64,000 bases of DNA from Microbulbifer taiwanensis (GCF_014904815.1 NZ_JACZFR010000011.1:20383-84382), one strand, 5' to 3'. Shown: positions 52,601-63,979, counted from the first letter of the stretch. Notes: generated by a model from the letters alone, not told the origin. Program-made: numbers and translations.

Positions 52601-54071
52601 GCGTATCGTCGCCCATGGAACCCACGGCCTCCTGGCCGGCCTCGGCCATGGGCCGCACCACACTGTTGCGCTCCTCCAGGGAGGAACTGAACAGCTTCTG
52701 GTAGACCTTGAACTGTTCCAGGGAGAAGTTGTTGTCCACCGGCGCCGTGACCAGGGTGGAGCGGATGCGGCGCGCCTTGTCCTTCAGCCAGCGCTTGTAG
52801 GGCTGTGAGCGCTTGAGGATATTGTCGATATCCGCGGTGTGCAGCAGCTTGCCTTCGCGGGTATCCACCGACAGCATCTGGCCCGGGCCCAGACGGCCCT
52901 TGGCCACCACATCCTCGGGCGCGTAATCATAGGTGCCTATCTCGGAGGCGACGGTAATCACATCGTCTTTTGTGATCACCCAGCGCGACGGGCGCAGGCC
53001 GTTGCGGTCGAGGGTGCAGACCGCGTAGCGGCCGTCGCTCATCACCAGGCCGGCGGGGCCGTCCCAGGGCTCCATATGCATGGAGATATATTCGTAGAAG
53101 GCGCGCAGGTCCGAGTCCATACCCTCGACGTTCTGCCAGGCCGGTGGCACCAGCATGCGCACCGCACGGTGCAGCTCCATACCGCCGGCGAGCAGCATCT
53201 CCAGCATATTGTCGAGGCTGGAGGAGTCGGAGCCCTCGCGGTTGACCAGCGGTGCCAGCTCGGCCAGTTCCGGAATCAGTTCGGTGGAGAACTTGGGTGT
53301 GCGCGCCACCGACCAGTTGCGGTTGCCGGTGATGGTGTTGATCTCGCCGTTGTGGGCCAGCAGGCGGAAAGGCTGCGCCAGCGGCCAGCGCGGCATGGTG
53401 TTGGTGGAGAAGCGCTGGTGGAAGACACAGATGGCCGTCTCCAGGCGCGGGTCCGCCAGGTCCGGGAAAAATTTCGGCAGGTCCGCCGGGATCATCAGGC
53501 CCTTGTAGGACAGCACACCGGTGGACAGGCTGGCGATATAGACGCCCTCGCCCAGCTGCTGCTCCGCCTTGCGGCGGGCGACAAACAGGCGCGCGTTGAA
53601 CCCGGCTTCGCCGAGGGGCTGCTCCGCGTCGTTGATCAGCAGGTGCTCGAAGCGTGGCAGGGATTCCCGCGCAATCGGGCCCAGGCAGTCGGGATTGGTG
53701 GGCACCGGGCGCCAGCCGGCAACGCTGAGTCCCTGGGCCTGCAGTTCGCGTTCGAGGATCTCGCGGGCGCCCTGTGCGGCCACTTCGTCCAGCGGCAGCA
53801 TAATGGCGCCTACGGCGTAGGCATCGGTCAGCTCGACACCGCAGACGGTGCGCGCTTCGGCGCGTAGGAAGACGTCGGGTTTCTGCAGCAACAGGCCGCA
53901 GCCGTCGCCGGTCTTGCCGTCGGCGGCGATGCCGCCGCGGTGCGTCATACAGGTCAGGGACTCGATGGCGGTCTGCACCAGCTTGTGGCTGGTCTCGCCC
54001 TTCAAATGCGCGATCAGGCCAAAACCGCAGTTGTCCTTGAACTCATCCAACCGATACAGACCGCTACCCAT
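49623..54071 (-). CDS. gltB: GltB, glutamate synthase large subunit
   Basis: The 1482-residue protein starts at ATG 54069-54071, with AGGA 6 bases upstream. The class II amidotransferase Cys is residue 15 ([17 protein letters not shown]), so a short propeptide is removed. The central and FMN synthase domains follow, with [34 protein letters not shown] and the [3Fe-4S] Cys in [20 protein letters not shown]. The C-terminal GXGXG helix domain repeats [23 protein letters not shown]. It makes glutamate from glutamine and 2-oxoglutarate with GltD. Length is normal. Confidence 0.97.
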   Translation of the reverse strand: MGSGLYRLDEFKDNCGFGLIAHLKGETSHKLVQTAIESLTCMTHRGGIAADGKTGDGCGLLLQKPDVFLRAEARTVCGVELTDAYAVGAIMLPLDEVAAQGAREILERELQAQGLSVAGWRPVPTNPDCLGPIARESLPRFEHLLINDAEQPLGEAGFNARLFVARRKAEQQLGEGVYIASLSTGVLSYKGLMIPADLPKFFPDLADPRLETAICVFHQRFSTNTMPRWPLAQPFRLLAHNGEINTITGNRNWSVARTPKFSTELIPELAELAPLVNREGSDSSSLDNMLEMLLAGGMELHRAVRMLVPPAWQNVEGMDSDLRAFYEYISMHMEPWDGPAGLVMSDGRYAVCTLDRNGLRPSRWVITKDDVITVASEIGTYDYAPEDVVAKGRLGPGQMLSVDTREGKLLHTADIDNILKRSQPYKRWLKDKARRIRSTLVTAPVDNNFSLEQFKVYQKLFSSSLEERNSVVRPMAEAGQEAVGSMGDDTPMAVLSRHNRSLYDYFRQQFAQVTNPPIDPLRETVVMSLETCLGREKSVFEETPEHADRVILSSPVLSHMKYTALLELDRPGFEAKIFDLNYDPAQMDLRSAIEKLCADVEASVRGGTVLVVLSDREIREDRLPIDALLATGAVHHHLVHAGLRCDSNVVVDTASARDAHQLACLVGVGATAVHPYFSYSIINHLIDTGELLLDAAEAQKNYRNGIIKGLLKILSKMGISTVASYRGALLFELVGLDRDVVDLCFPGAPTRIQGAGFAELQADTAGRAKIAWKARKPVSPGGLHKFVWGQEYHAFNPDVVKTLQQAVKSGEYATWRDYAELVNKRPVATLRDLLDFKEGLQSIPLDEVEPAENILRRFDSAAMSLGALSPEAHESLAQAMNRLGGRSNSGEGGEDPVRFGTDKVSKIKQVASGRFGVTPHYLVNAEVLQIKVAQGAKPGEGGQLPGGKVNDLIARLRYSVPGVTLISPPPHHDIYSIEDLAQLIYDLKQVNPDALVSVKLVSRPGVGTIAAGVAKAYADLITISGYDGGTAASPITSIRYAGSPWELGLAETHQTLRANDLRGKVRVQTDGGLKSGLDVVKAAILGAESFGFGTAPMVALGCKYLRICHLNNCATGVATQNKDLRDEHYIGTVEMAMNFFKFVAEETREWMARLGVRTIEELVGRVDLLRVLDGETEKQRKLDLSPLLHTDELLDSKPQTCRQAKNEPWDKGELAERMVVEILPAIERLSGGDYSYSVTNCDRSIGARLSGEIAKRHGNQGMVEAPVKLQLKGVAGQSFGVWNAGGLEMYLEGDANDYVGKGMAGGKLVIRPPAGSAFESRDTSIIGNTCLYGATGGKLFAAGRAGERFAVRNSGAFAVVEGAGDHCCEYMTGGMVAVLGDTGVNFGAGMTGGFAYVLDLERNFFDKCNHELIELRRISSETLEPHQSHLREVIEEYAAETGSEWGAELLDNFDDYLSRFWLVKPKAASLAGLLADVRKRGE

Positions 54072-54382
54072 AGAATTCCTCATCGTTATCGTTGGGGGGA
54101 CCTCCGGCGCCGACCACTGGCCGCGCCGCGGTCTGGGCCGCAGACAGCGCAGTGCGCTTTGCGGTACCCCAGACAAAAAAAGCCCGCTTGCGGGGCTTTT
54201 TTATTGTTCGCTTTTATCCCCCGGTTTTCCCGAGAGGGCGCGCAATATTACTTGCGCACCCCTGGAATTGCAAGAATTGGCAGTTTTATATCCTGCCAGC
54301 CGCCCACAAAACCGACTTATCTCCTATTTTCGACCCAGACTGTCAAACAGTCCTCACCTCACGTAGATTCTTGTGCTGTCTG
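54072..54382. other. Intergenic region between aroB and gltB
   Basis: These 311 bases contain no gene I can support. They include the terminator at 54175-54203 and, between it and gltB, about 100 GC-rich bases that should hold the gltB promoter or leader, where I see no clear boxes. The part nearer aroB (54203-54382) is more AT-rich and shows no structure I can name. Confidence 0.5.
54175..54203 (-). terminator. Terminator after aroB (bidirectional look)
   Basis: AGCCC (54181-54185) pairs with GGGCT (54193-54197), extended by flanking A7 and T6 runs. Either strand has a T-run after the stem. It lies 180 bases beyond the aroB stop and separates aroB from gltB. Confidence 0.75.
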
Positions 54383-55468
54383 TCACACTGCACCGCAGTT
54401 CTCGAGCGCCTCGGCCAGCAGCTCCGGCGGTGTATCGTCGACTATCTGCGCATCCCCCAGCGCCCTCAACAGCACCAGGCGCAGCCGCCCGTCCATGACC
54501 TTCTTGTCCACCGCCATGGCGTCCAGGAATTGCTGCACCGTCATGTCATCCGGGGCGACCAGGGGCAGCCTGGCGGTGCTCAGCAGGTCGCGGATACGCG
54601 CCACAAGCTCGGTGTCGATACTGCCGCGCAGGCGCGACAGCTCCGCCGCCATTACCATGCCGGCCGCCACCGCCTCGCCGTGCAGCCAGCTGCCGTACCC
54701 CTGCACCGCCTCTATCGCATGACCGAAGGTGTGGCCAAAATTCAGTATGGCGCGGCGCCCCGACTCCCGCTCGTCCTCCGCCACCACCGCAGCCTTGTCG
54801 CGACAACAGCGGTCTACTGCATAGGCCAGCGCCTGCGGATCCCGCTCCAGCAGCCGCGACATGTTGCTTTCCAGCCAGTCGAAAAAGGGGGCGTCGCAGA
54901 TAAGTCCGTACTTGATGACCTCGGCGATACCCGCCGAGAGCTCCCGCTCGGGCAGTGTCTGCAGGGTATTCATATCCGCCAGCACCACCCGGGGCTGGTA
55001 GAAGGCGCCGATCATATTCTTGCCCAGCGGGTGGTTGACGCCGGTCTTGCCACCGACAGAAGAGTCCACCTGCGCCAGCAGGGTGGTGGGGATCTGCACG
55101 AAATCGACCCCGCGCTGGTAGCAGGCGGCGGCGAATCCGGCCATATCACCGATCACACCGCCGCCGAGGGCAACCAGAGTAGTACTGCGGTTGTGGCGCT
55201 GTTCCAGCAGCAGGTCGAAGATGCGGTTGACGGTATCGAGCGTCTTGAAGGCCTCACCGTCAGGCAGCGCTATGGTATCGACCTTGTCGAATCCAGACAG
55301 GCCTTCGAGCAGCCGCTCCAGATAGAGGGGAGCCACCGTCTCGTTGGTCACCACGCAGACCTGTTTGCCACGGATATAGGGGAGTAGATGTTGCGGGTCG
55401 CCCAACAGCTGCGATCCGATAACGATGGGATAGCTGCGCTCTCCCAGTTCCACATTCAGGCAGTGCAC
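54383..55468 (-). CDS. aroB: AroB, 3-dehydroquinate synthase
   Basis: The 361-residue protein starts at GTG 55466-55468 ([22 protein letters not shown]), with AAGGAGG 5 bases upstream. NAD- and metal-binding signatures are present: [73 protein letters not shown] and the zinc ligands in [13 protein letters not shown] and [11 protein letters not shown]. It is the second shikimate-pathway enzyme. It follows aroK as in most gammaproteobacteria. Confidence 0.97.
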   Translation of the reverse strand: MHCLNVELGERSYPIVIGSQLLGDPQHLLPYIRGKQVCVVTNETVAPLYLERLLEGLSGFDKVDTIALPDGEAFKTLDTVNRIFDLLLEQRHNRSTTLVALGGGVIGDMAGFAAACYQRGVDFVQIPTTLLAQVDSSVGGKTGVNHPLGKNMIGAFYQPRVVLADMNTLQTLPERELSAGIAEVIKYGLICDAPFFDWLESNMSRLLERDPQALAYAVDRCCRDKAAVVAEDERESGRRAILNFGHTFGHAIEAVQGYGSWLHGEAVAAGMVMAAELSRLRGSIDTELVARIRDLLSTARLPLVAPDDMTVQQFLDAMAVDKKVMDGRLRLVLLRALGDAQIVDDTPPELLAEALENCGAV

Positions 55469-55564
55469 GACGCCCTCCTTGCTGGCCAGAGTTGAACTGC
55501 GCTCGCACCGGCCCTTGTGGCAGGTGGGAGCAGAAGCGCACTTTAGCACACGAATGCGGGAGAA

Positions 55565-56092
55565 TTAGTCGGCGGAAGTATCCCGGGCGAGGCGCTCGGC
55601 CACCATCAGGGCCGCCTGCTTGGGTGTGCAGTGATCGGTATCGCAGACGATATCCGCCACTTCGCGGTAGAGGGGATCGCGCTCTTCGAGGAGCTCGATA
55701 ATACGCGCGCGGGGATCAGCCACCTGCAGCAGGGGGCGATTGGTATTTTTGGACGTGCGCTCCAGCAGCTGCTCGCTACTCGCCTGCAGATAGACCACCA
55801 GGCCGTGCTTTTTCAGTTGTTGGCGATTCTCCTCCAGCAGCACAATACCACCACCGGTGGCGATCACCTGAACGGGGCCGCTGCAGAGATCTTTCAGCAC
55901 CTCGCTTTCGCGACGGCGAAAGCCCGCCTCACCCTCCACATCAAATATCCACGGAATATCGGCGCCGGTGCGCTCTTCCAGCACCTTGTCGGAATCGGCA
56001 AAAGGCAGCTGCAACTCAGCTGCCAGCAACTTGCCGATGGTGGACTTGCCGGCCCCCATGGGGCCGACCAGGAAGATGGAGCGATTGATCAC
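55565..56092 (-). CDS. aroK: AroK, shikimate kinase
   Basis: The 175-residue protein starts with GTG at 56090-56092, overlapping the pilQ stop as GTGA. It has the Walker A LVGPMGAGKSTIGKLLA, the shikimate-binding DSDKVLEERTGADIPWIFDVEGEAGFRRRE, GGGIVLLEENRQ and a lid region KNTNRPLLQVADPRARI. It phosphorylates shikimate. The pil-aroK-aroB arrangement is standard. Confidence 0.97.
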   Translation of the reverse strand: MINRSIFLVGPMGAGKSTIGKLLAAELQLPFADSDKVLEERTGADIPWIFDVEGEAGFRRRESEVLKDLCSGPVQVIATGGGIVLLEENRQQLKKHGLVVYLQASSEQLLERTSKNTNRPLLQVADPRARIIELLEERDPLYREVADIVCDTDHCTPKQAALMVAERLARDTSAD

Positions 56093-58287
56093 TTGGAGAG
56101 CAAAAATTCGTCTTCCATGATGCGCGGGGTGATAAAAATCAGCAGCTCGCGCTTGTCACTACTGCGGGTGGTTCTCTTGAACAGATTGCCGAGGTAGGGA
56201 ATATCCCCCAGCAGCGGCACCTTGGTCTCACCCTCCAGTACGGTGCTATCGAAGATACCGCCGAGCACCAGTGTCTCACCGTTGCGCACCAACACCTTGG
56301 TGGCCAGCGTATTAACATTGATCAGCGGAACCTGGATAGTTGAAGTCAATGAAAAGACTTCACCGACGCTATTCTGATCAACCTGCAGCTCCATAATGAT
56401 ATTGTTATCCGGCGTTATCTGGGGCGTTACGTCCAGCCCCAGCACCGCTTCGCGGAAGGCCACTGACGCAGCACCGGAGGAAGTCGCCTCCAGATACGGG
56501 ACCTCCACACCGGACTGGATGGTGGCTTCCTGCTTGTCCCCGGTCAACACCTTTGGCTGGGACACGACTTCCGCCCTACCCATATCCTCCAGTGCGGAGA
56601 GTTCGAGGCCCAGATAGAAATCCTCTTTCAGAATGGCGTAGGCGACGCTTCCCACCGGAGAAGTCACTCCCAAGTCAACAAGCGGAGAGCCGTGCACACT
56701 GATTGGAGAGGAGACACTGGGGCCGGCGCCATTACCGACAACTGAACCACTATCCTGGGTCCCGGAGCCGATGCCAATGGTATCGTCATTGATATTGTGC
56801 TCTTCGGTGTAGTTCCACTGTACCCCGAACTCCTGCAGGAAGTCGGTGTTGGCAGTGACAATGCGCGCCTCGATCATCACCTGGCGAATCGGGATATCAA
56901 TCACATCGATCAGTTCGCGGAACTGGGCGATCTTCTCCTCGGTGTCGGTCAGGATAATCGTATTGGTACGCTCGTCGACGATAGCGCTACCGCGAGCGGA
57001 CAGAATGCTGCGCTGATTGCCATCCCTTGGACCACCGGCAAAGCTACCATCGCCGGCACCGCCACCCTGCTGTCCCGAGAAAAGGGTAAACAGTTCGCGC
57101 GCATCCGCATAGCGGACGTTGATATACTCGGTGCGCAGCGGTGCCAGCTCTTCGAGCTGCCTGCGGGTCTCCAGCTCCTGGCGCTCGCGCTCAGCGATTT
57201 CTACCGCCGGCGCCACCATAATTACATTGCCCTCCTGGCGTTTGTCCAACCCCTTGGCTTTCAGGATCAGCTCCAGCGCCTGGTCCCAGGGTACGCCGTC
57301 CAGGCGCAGGGTAATACGGCCTGAAACGGTATCGCTTGCCACCAGGTTCAGGTCGGTAAAGTCTGCAATCAGCTGCAAGACTGAACGCACCTCAATATCC
57401 TGGAAATTCAACGACAGTTTTTCACCAGAAAACTGGAATTCCTTTTGCTTTTCGCGCACTTCCGCTACCGTCAGCGGCTTAACACTCAGCACGTACTCAT
57501 TATCTGCCTGGTAGGCAAGGTAGTCATAGTCGCCACCGGTCGGATCCACCGCAATAACAGTATTGCGCCCATCGTAGTCGACGGTGATAGAGTTGACCGG
57601 AGTGGCGAAGTCAGTGACATCCAGACGCTGCCGCAGTGACTCGGGCAGCTCCGCACCGAGGAAGGTCAGGAATATCTTACCTTTGGTGCGCTCGACATCG
57701 ATATTCACCGCCGGGTCTGTCAGGCTGACGATGACCTTGCCCTCACCACCCTCTCCGCGACGGAAGTCCACATTGCTGATCGCCACATTGCCGGCCGCTC
57801 GGAACTGTTTCTTGCCACCCAGATTCAGGCCGTCATCGTGGGTGCGGGTAGTTGGTGCCGCAGCAACTGCGGCGGCAGTCGCTGAATCGGCGCCGATTTC
57901 CATCACTACCTGGTTTCCCTGGCGCTCACTGGTATAGACCGGCAGCTGGTCCAGGTTGACAATCAGGCGGGTACGATCTTCACTGGACACCACCACAGCA
58001 CTGCGCGCACTGCCAATACCGAGAGAATACTTCTTCTGCGGCAGCGCGCTCTCTACGCCAGCAAAGTCCATCACTATGCGCGCCGGCTGCTCAATGGTGT
58101 AGCCAGTCGGCTCAGGCGGCTCGTCACTGAAAGTAAGCCGCAGCTGCACACGGCTGCCCGGCAGCTCGGAAAACTGGATATCGTTAAGTTGATTGGTCTG
58201 CGCATGTATTACCGCGGGCATCAATGCCAGACCCAGCAACAGAACCCGAAAGGGAGCCAACACTTTGGCGAGTTGCTTGTTGATCAT
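56089..58287 (-). CDS. pilQ: PilQ, type IV pilus secretin
   Basis: The 732-residue protein has a signal peptide (PFRVLLLGLALMPAVIHAQ), two AMIN domains (about 35-150 and 165-280; TYTIEQPARIVMDFAG-like GYTIEQPARIVMDFAG), an STN/N0 domain (FSGEKLSLNFQDIEVRSVLQLIADFTDLNLVAS), an N1 domain and the secretin domain (about 460-730) with VLVRNGETLVLGGIFDS and VPLLGDIPYLGNLFKRT. It forms the outer-membrane pore for the pilus. Its start overlaps the pilP stop by one base (TAATG). Confidence 0.97.
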   Translation of the reverse strand: MINKQLAKVLAPFRVLLLGLALMPAVIHAQTNQLNDIQFSELPGSRVQLRLTFSDEPPEPTGYTIEQPARIVMDFAGVESALPQKKYSLGIGSARSAVVVSSEDRTRLIVNLDQLPVYTSERQGNQVVMEIGADSATAAAVAAAPTTRTHDDGLNLGGKKQFRAAGNVAISNVDFRRGEGGEGKVIVSLTDPAVNIDVERTKGKIFLTFLGAELPESLRQRLDVTDFATPVNSITVDYDGRNTVIAVDPTGGDYDYLAYQADNEYVLSVKPLTVAEVREKQKEFQFSGEKLSLNFQDIEVRSVLQLIADFTDLNLVASDTVSGRITLRLDGVPWDQALELILKAKGLDKRQEGNVIMVAPAVEIAERERQELETRRQLEELAPLRTEYINVRYADARELFTLFSGQQGGGAGDGSFAGGPRDGNQRSILSARGSAIVDERTNTIILTDTEEKIAQFRELIDVIDIPIRQVMIEARIVTANTDFLQEFGVQWNYTEEHNINDDTIGIGSGTQDSGSVVGNGAGPSVSSPISVHGSPLVDLGVTSPVGSVAYAILKEDFYLGLELSALEDMGRAEVVSQPKVLTGDKQEATIQSGVEVPYLEATSSGAASVAFREAVLGLDVTPQITPDNNIIMELQVDQNSVGEVFSLTSTIQVPLINVNTLATKVLVRNGETLVLGGIFDSTVLEGETKVPLLGDIPYLGNLFKRTTRSSDKRELLIFITPRIMEDEFLLSK

Positions 58288-58817
58288 TATCGGTTGTCCT
58301 TCTCTTCCAAAGTCATCGCCCGCGGCCGTTCAATCCAGCCACCGGTGCCATCCGGTACTATTTCCAAAACATCGAGCTGTGAGGCCGAGGCGTTTACCAC
58401 GCGGCCGTGGTTCTTACCCATATAGTTGCCGACAGTGATGCGATGTATACCCCCATCTCCATCATCGACCAGAGCCCACAACTGACCGCCGCGGGACAGA
58501 CTGCCCACCATGGACAGGGCATCGAAACTAAACCCTTCGAGCAGCTCCCTCTGACGGTTCAGGTCCGGGGCCACATCGAGCTTGCGCCCTACCAGTCGCT
58601 GATCGGATTCCAGCACCGGGCGCGTAAATGGGCTGCGCTGCGCCGTCGCGCTGTATACGTAGGGGCTGTACGGCGTAAACGTGGGTATCGGTTCAATCTG
58701 CCCTTTGGGCTTGTGCTTTACCGCAGCCATCTTTTGCCGCAGATCGCTGTGGCTGCCATCGAGACTGCAACCGGCGGTGATTACCAGGGTGGCTATCAGG
58801 GCAATATATCTGATCAT
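58287..58817 (-). CDS. pilP: PilP, type IV pilus lipoprotein
   Basis: The 176-residue lipoprotein has the signal YIALIATLVITAGC, with the acylated Cys at residue 17. The middle is Pro-rich and disordered (YSPYVYSATAQRSPFTRPVLE), and the C-terminal beta domain has LLEGFSFDALSMVGSLSRGGQLWALVDDGDGGIHRITVGNYMGKNHGRV. PilP links the PilNO inner-membrane complex to the PilQ secretin. It overlaps pilO by 4 bases. Confidence 0.95.
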   Translation of the reverse strand: MIRYIALIATLVITAGCSLDGSHSDLRQKMAAVKHKPKGQIEPIPTFTPYSPYVYSATAQRSPFTRPVLESDQRLVGRKLDVAPDLNRQRELLEGFSFDALSMVGSLSRGGQLWALVDDGDGGIHRITVGNYMGKNHGRVVNASASQLDVLEIVPDGTGGWIERPRAMTLEEKDNR

Positions 58818-59434
58818 CCCTCTTCCCCCTGATCCTTGTAGCGATAGGTCTTGGCATTGATCACCATACTGAGGAGCGCACTGCTATCTTTACTTGTCTT
58901 GATGCTGAAATCATGCAGAGTCACGATGCGCGGCATGCCGGCAATTCCGCTGACGAAGGATCCGAATTCGTGATAGCCACCCTCGACTTCGATGCGGATT
59001 GGCAGCTCCACATAGAACTCGCCGACTTGCTCACTTTCCAGTGCGACTTTCTGAATCGTCAGACCGCTGCCGCGACCGTACTCGTCAATATCCTCGAGCA
59101 AGCCAGGCACTTCAGTGTCCTTCGGCAGCTGTTTCAGAAGTGCACCAAAGGTCTCCTCCATCTCCGCCAACTGTTCGCGGTAGGCGTCCAGGTTGGCGGC
59201 TTCAAATGACTTTCTCTCGAACTGTGTAAACAGCTCTTTCTCTTTATTTGAGGCGAATTCCAGTTGCTGGTAGCGGTCGCCGATCAGGAAATAGTAACCA
59301 CCGCCAATCAACACGGCAGCGATCACTATCAACAGCGCGACGCGCCCCGCCAGCGGCCAGACCCCAACCCGTGAAAAGTCGATATCATTGATATCGAGCT
59401 CGTTAAGCTTCTTGAGCGTATCCTCCAATGCCAT
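58814..59434 (-). CDS. pilO: PilO, type IV pilus inner-membrane assembly protein
   Basis: The 206-residue bitopic protein has LNELDINDIDFSRVGVWPLAGR before a membrane segment (VALLIVIAAVLIGGGYYFLIG), a coiled coil (QLEFASNKEKELFTQFERKSFEA) and a ferredoxin-like C-terminal domain (GLLEDIDEYGRGSGLTIQKVAL, EGGYHEFGSFVSGIAGMPRIVTLHDF). It heterodimerises with PilN. It lies 12 bases after pilN. Confidence 0.96.
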   Translation of the reverse strand: MALEDTLKKLNELDINDIDFSRVGVWPLAGRVALLIVIAAVLIGGGYYFLIGDRYQQLEFASNKEKELFTQFERKSFEAANLDAYREQLAEMEETFGALLKQLPKDTEVPGLLEDIDEYGRGSGLTIQKVALESEQVGEFYVELPIRIEVEGGYHEFGSFVSGIAGMPRIVTLHDFSIKTSKDSSALLSMVINAKTYRYKDQGEEG

Positions 59435-59446
59435 GGTCAGGACCCT

Positions 59447-60025
59447 TTAATTACCCGCGTCTTCTTGTTCTTCGTCTTCTTTCTTGCGCCCGCTGACATT
59501 GACCGTCATCTGGAAGGCGCTGGCCTGCTCACCGAACTCTGGCTTGGCCGTTACGCCGGTGAGATTGGGAGACTCATACCATTCGGACTGGTCCAGGTTG
59601 CGCATGAATGAGGACACACGATTGTTGGATTCGGCCACGCCGGCAATCTGTACACTGCTTCCGCTGCGATTCAGGTTGGTCAGCCACAGACCTTCCGGTG
59701 CCGCCCGAACCATTTCATCGAAATAACGCACCGACAAGGGCCTGTTGCCCTGCAGCTCCTGAATGACGCGCATACGGTCGATCAGCTCCTGACGACGTTT
59801 TTTCAGGTCCTTGATTTCCCGCACCTGCTTGTCGAGTGCAGTAATCTCCGTCTGCAACAGCTGGTTGCGCTCTTTCTGGTTGGCCACCTGGCCGTCGACG
59901 GTCTTCATCCACAGGAAAGTGGAAAATCCAGCGGCCATCACTACCAGCGCAGCGACCTGCTGGAACTCTTTCTGTTTCTGCGCGCGGTATTCCTGACGCC
60001 ACGGGAGCAGGTTGATTTTGGCCAT
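59447..60025 (-). CDS. pilN: PilN, type IV pilus inner-membrane assembly protein
   Basis: The 192-residue protein starts at ATG 60023-60025 (MAKINLLPWRQEYRAQKQKEF). INLLPWR is the short cytoplasmic motif that binds PilM. One membrane segment (VAALVVMAAGFSTFLWM), a coiled coil and a C-terminal domain (PEGLWLTNLNRSGSSVQIAGVAESNNRVSSFMRNLDQSEW) follow. The last 15 residues are strongly charged. It starts one base after the pilM stop. Confidence 0.96.
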   Translation of the reverse strand: MAKINLLPWRQEYRAQKQKEFQQVAALVVMAAGFSTFLWMKTVDGQVANQKERNQLLQTEITALDKQVREIKDLKKRRQELIDRMRVIQELQGNRPLSVRYFDEMVRAAPEGLWLTNLNRSGSSVQIAGVAESNNRVSSFMRNLDQSEWYESPNLTGVTAKPEFGEQASAFQMTVNVSGRKKEDEEQEDAGN

Positions 60026-60026
60026 C

Positions 60027-61124
<1,098 letters not shown>

Positions 61125-61139
61125 TTATGAAGGTTTGAT

Positions 61140-61167
61140 GTTATAGCACTTTAAATTACCGCCGCAA
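61140..61167 (-). promoter_or_regulatory. Possible promoter for pilM operon
   Basis: On the minus strand TTGCGG (61162-61167) and TATAAC (61140-61145) are separated by 16 bases, about 37 bases upstream of the pilM ATG. The -10 box is good and the -35 box weak. A TATAAT at 61203-61208 on the plus strand could serve mrcA, but it has no fitting -35 box. Confidence 0.4.
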
Positions 61168-61249
61168 CCGCCATTTGCATAGGTAACAGCGCACAATATT
61201 CGTATAATTAATCACCTGACCCTATAAAGACGTATACAGAAGCAGTTCC

Positions 61250-63898
61250 ATGACCGAAAAAGCCCGCAATCGCCTGCTATCCCTGTTCTGGCTCGGCCTC
61301 GCTGGGGCCGCCGCCGCAGCCATGGGCTTTGCCAGCATCTATCTGTACCTCAAGCCCGGCCTGCCCTCGGTGGAGAGCCTGCGCGATATCCGTCTGCAAA
61401 CGCCACTGCGGGTCTACTCGAGGGACATGAAGCTGATCGGGGAGTTCGGCGAGAAGCGGCGCAATCCCATCACCATCGAGCAGACGCCGGAACTGTTCGT
61501 CAAGGCCGTGCTCGCCGCCGAAGATGCGGGATTTTACTCCCACAACGGCGTTTCGATTAAAGGCTTAATGAGAGCCGCATCACAATTATTGCAAACCGGT
61601 TCCATCCAATCCGGCGGCAGCACCCTGACCATGCAGGTTGCGCGCAACTTCTTCCTCAGTCGTGAGCAGCGTTTCGTGAGGAAATTCAACGAGATACTGC
61701 TGTCGCTGCAGATAGAACAGGAGCTGGGGAAAGACCAGATCCTCGAGCTGTATATCAACAAGATCTTCCTCGGTAATCGCGCCTACGGCTTCCAGGCTGC
61801 AGCCCACGTCTATTACGGCCGCGATATCAACGACCTCAACCTGGCCCAGTGGGCGATGATGGCGGGCCTGCCCAAGGCTCCATCCACCTATAACCCGATC
61901 GCCAATCCGACCCGCGCCCTGGTCCGCCGCAACTGGATCCTGAAGCGCATGCTGGAACTGGGCTATATCGACCAGGACGAGTACAAGAATTCCATCACGG
62001 CGCCGGTCACCGCCAGTTACCACGGCCGCGATCTGGACCTGAACGCGCCCTATATCGCCGAGATGGCACGCAAAGAGGCGGTCGAGCTCTTTGGCGACAG
62101 CGCCTACACGGACGGTTACCAGATAATCACCACTGTCGACAGCAAGCTGCAGGACGCGGCCCGCAAGGCACTGCAGCACGGGCTGGAAACCTATGATGCT
62201 CGCCACGGCTATCGCGGCCCGGAGCAGCGCCTGGATGCGGAACTGCTGGCGGACAGCGACCAGCTGGTGGACCTGCTCAACGAAATACCGGTGCTCGGCG
62301 GCCTGGAACCGGCGGTCGTCACCGCCGTGGAACCGAGGCAGCTGCAGGTGCAGCTGCGTGACCGGCGGGTGGTGGAAATCCCCTGGGAGAACGGGCTCGA
62401 GTCCATCCGCCCCTATATCTCGGAAGACGCCCGCGGCGCACGGCTCAAATCCGCGGAAGAGATGTTCGCGCCCGGCGATGTAGTGCGCCTGCGTCGCGTG
62501 GAAGTGACCGCGGAAGAGAACACAGGCACTGGGGAAGAGTTGGTCGAAGGGGAAGCGCCCAGCCCGGACCCCTTTGCGGGGCCCGGCGAAGAGGCCGCCC
62601 CTGTCGAGGAGCCCCAGGTTCGCGAGGAGTGGCACCTGGCCCAGGTACCCGAGGCCCAGGGTGCACTGGTATCCCTGGCCCCGGAGGATGGTGCCATCCG
62701 CGCCCTGGTTGGCGGTTACGACTTCCGCCAGAGTCATTTCAACCGCGTTACCCAGGCCGCGCGCCAGCCCGGCTCCAACTTCAAGCCGTTTATCTACGCT
62801 TCTGCGATCGAGAAGGGCTATACCGCGGCGAGCGTGATCAACGACGCCCCGATCATCTTCGAAGAGACCAACCTGCAGGATGTGTGGCGACCGGAGAACG
62901 ACAGCGGCAGGTTCCTCGGCCCCATCCGCCTGCGAGAGGCGCTGTACCGGTCGCGCAACCTGGTTTCCATTCGCCTGCTGCAGGCGCTGGGTATCGACTA
63001 CGCACTGGGCTTCGTCGAGCGTTTCGGCTTCGAGCGCAGCAAGCTGGCCCGCAACCTGACCATTGCCCTGGGCAGCTCCGCGCTGACCCCGCTGGAAGTG
63101 GCCCGCGGCTATGCCGCCTTCGCCAACGGCGGCTACAGGGTAGAGCCCTATCTGGTCGATAAGGTACTGGATGTCAACGGCGAAACTGTCTACCAGGCAT
63201 TGCCGCTCACCGTGTGCCACAACTGCCCGGAAGCCGGCAGCGAACAGCAACCGCGCGAACCTGTGGATCTGGCCGATCTGCAAATGGAAGCAGGCGCGAT
63301 GGAGCCGAGCGAGGAGCCGGTCGAGCTGCGCACTCTGCCGGTCGGACCGCTCGATCAGGCCGGCGAGCAGGCGCGCCCGCGTGCGCCCCGCGCCCTATCC
63401 GCGCAGACCACCTATATCATGGATTCCATTCTCAAGGACGTGATCAAGAAGGGTACTGGACGCAAAGCCCTGGTCATGAAGCGCGGCGATATTGCCGGTA
63501 AAACCGGTACCACCAACGGCCCCCGCGACGCCTGGTTCTCCGGCTACAGCCCTTACCTGGCCACCAGTACCTGGGTCGGTTTCGACTCCAACGGCGAGCT
63601 GGGCAAGAGGGAGTACGGCGGCTCGGCCGCGCTGCCCATTTGGATCGACTTTATGAGCACTGCACTGGAAGGGCTGCCAGAGCGCCACCTGCCACAGCCG
63701 GACGACATAGTGACGGTGCGCATCAATCCGCGCACAGGTCTGCGCACCTCCCGCGGCGGCATGTTTGAAATCTTTCGCACCGATCGGGTGCCCGGTCGCG
63801 GGACCTACAGCTCCTACCAGCCCGTCTACTCCAATGACAGCGGCGATACGCCACCGGACGAGCAGCCGGACGAACCATTGCCGGAAGAACTGTTCTGA
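61250..63898 (+). CDS. mrcA: MrcA/PonA, penicillin-binding protein 1A
   Basis: The 882-residue bifunctional enzyme polymerises and cross-links peptidoglycan. A membrane anchor (LLSLFWLGLAGAAAAAMGFASIYLYL) precedes the transglycosylase domain with EDAGFYSHNGVSIKGLMRA, GGSTLTMQVARNFFLS and RKFNEILLSLQIEQELGKDQILELYINKIFLGNRAYG. The transpeptidase has S509-N-F-K, S568-R-N and K751-T-G. Two inserts are rich in acidic residues and Pro: one in the PBP1A-specific OB region (about 425-460) and one before the KTG motif (about 665-715). The C-terminus is also acidic. A terminator follows. Confidence 0.97.
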   Translation: MTEKARNRLLSLFWLGLAGAAAAAMGFASIYLYLKPGLPSVESLRDIRLQTPLRVYSRDMKLIGEFGEKRRNPITIEQTPELFVKAVLAAEDAGFYSHNGVSIKGLMRAASQLLQTGSIQSGGSTLTMQVARNFFLSREQRFVRKFNEILLSLQIEQELGKDQILELYINKIFLGNRAYGFQAAAHVYYGRDINDLNLAQWAMMAGLPKAPSTYNPIANPTRALVRRNWILKRMLELGYIDQDEYKNSITAPVTASYHGRDLDLNAPYIAEMARKEAVELFGDSAYTDGYQIITTVDSKLQDAARKALQHGLETYDARHGYRGPEQRLDAELLADSDQLVDLLNEIPVLGGLEPAVVTAVEPRQLQVQLRDRRVVEIPWENGLESIRPYISEDARGARLKSAEEMFAPGDVVRLRRVEVTAEENTGTGEELVEGEAPSPDPFAGPGEEAAPVEEPQVREEWHLAQVPEAQGALVSLAPEDGAIRALVGGYDFRQSHFNRVTQAARQPGSNFKPFIYASAIEKGYTAASVINDAPIIFEETNLQDVWRPENDSGRFLGPIRLREALYRSRNLVSIRLLQALGIDYALGFVERFGFERSKLARNLTIALGSSALTPLEVARGYAAFANGGYRVEPYLVDKVLDVNGETVYQALPLTVCHNCPEAGSEQQPREPVDLADLQMEAGAMEPSEEPVELRTLPVGPLDQAGEQARPRAPRALSAQTTYIMDSILKDVIKKGTGRKALVMKRGDIAGKTGTTNGPRDAWFSGYSPYLATSTWVGFDSNGELGKREYGGSAALPIWIDFMSTALEGLPERHLPQPDDIVTVRINPRTGLRTSRGGMFEIFRTDRVPGRGTYSSYQPVYSNDSGDTPPDEQPDEPLPEELF

Positions 63899-63912
63899 GC
63901 GGCACTACCGCT

Positions 63913-63946
63913 CAATAAAAAACGGGGCCATCGGCCCCGTTTTTTA
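63913..63946 (+). terminator. Rho-independent terminator after mrcA
   Basis: ACGGGGCC (63922-63929) and GGCCCCGT (63933-63940) form an 8-bp stem with a 3-base loop, followed by TTTTTT. An A-run precedes it, so it could act in both directions. It lies 15 bases past the mrcA stop. Confidence 0.9.
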
Positions 63947-63979
63947 TTGTACCCGCAGTGGTCGCGCCTGGTTCAGCGC

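Noticed and set aside
61586..63283. A 565-codon minus-strand frame inside mrcA
   Set aside because: It is antisense to a complete PBP1A with all catalytic motifs; no plausible product.
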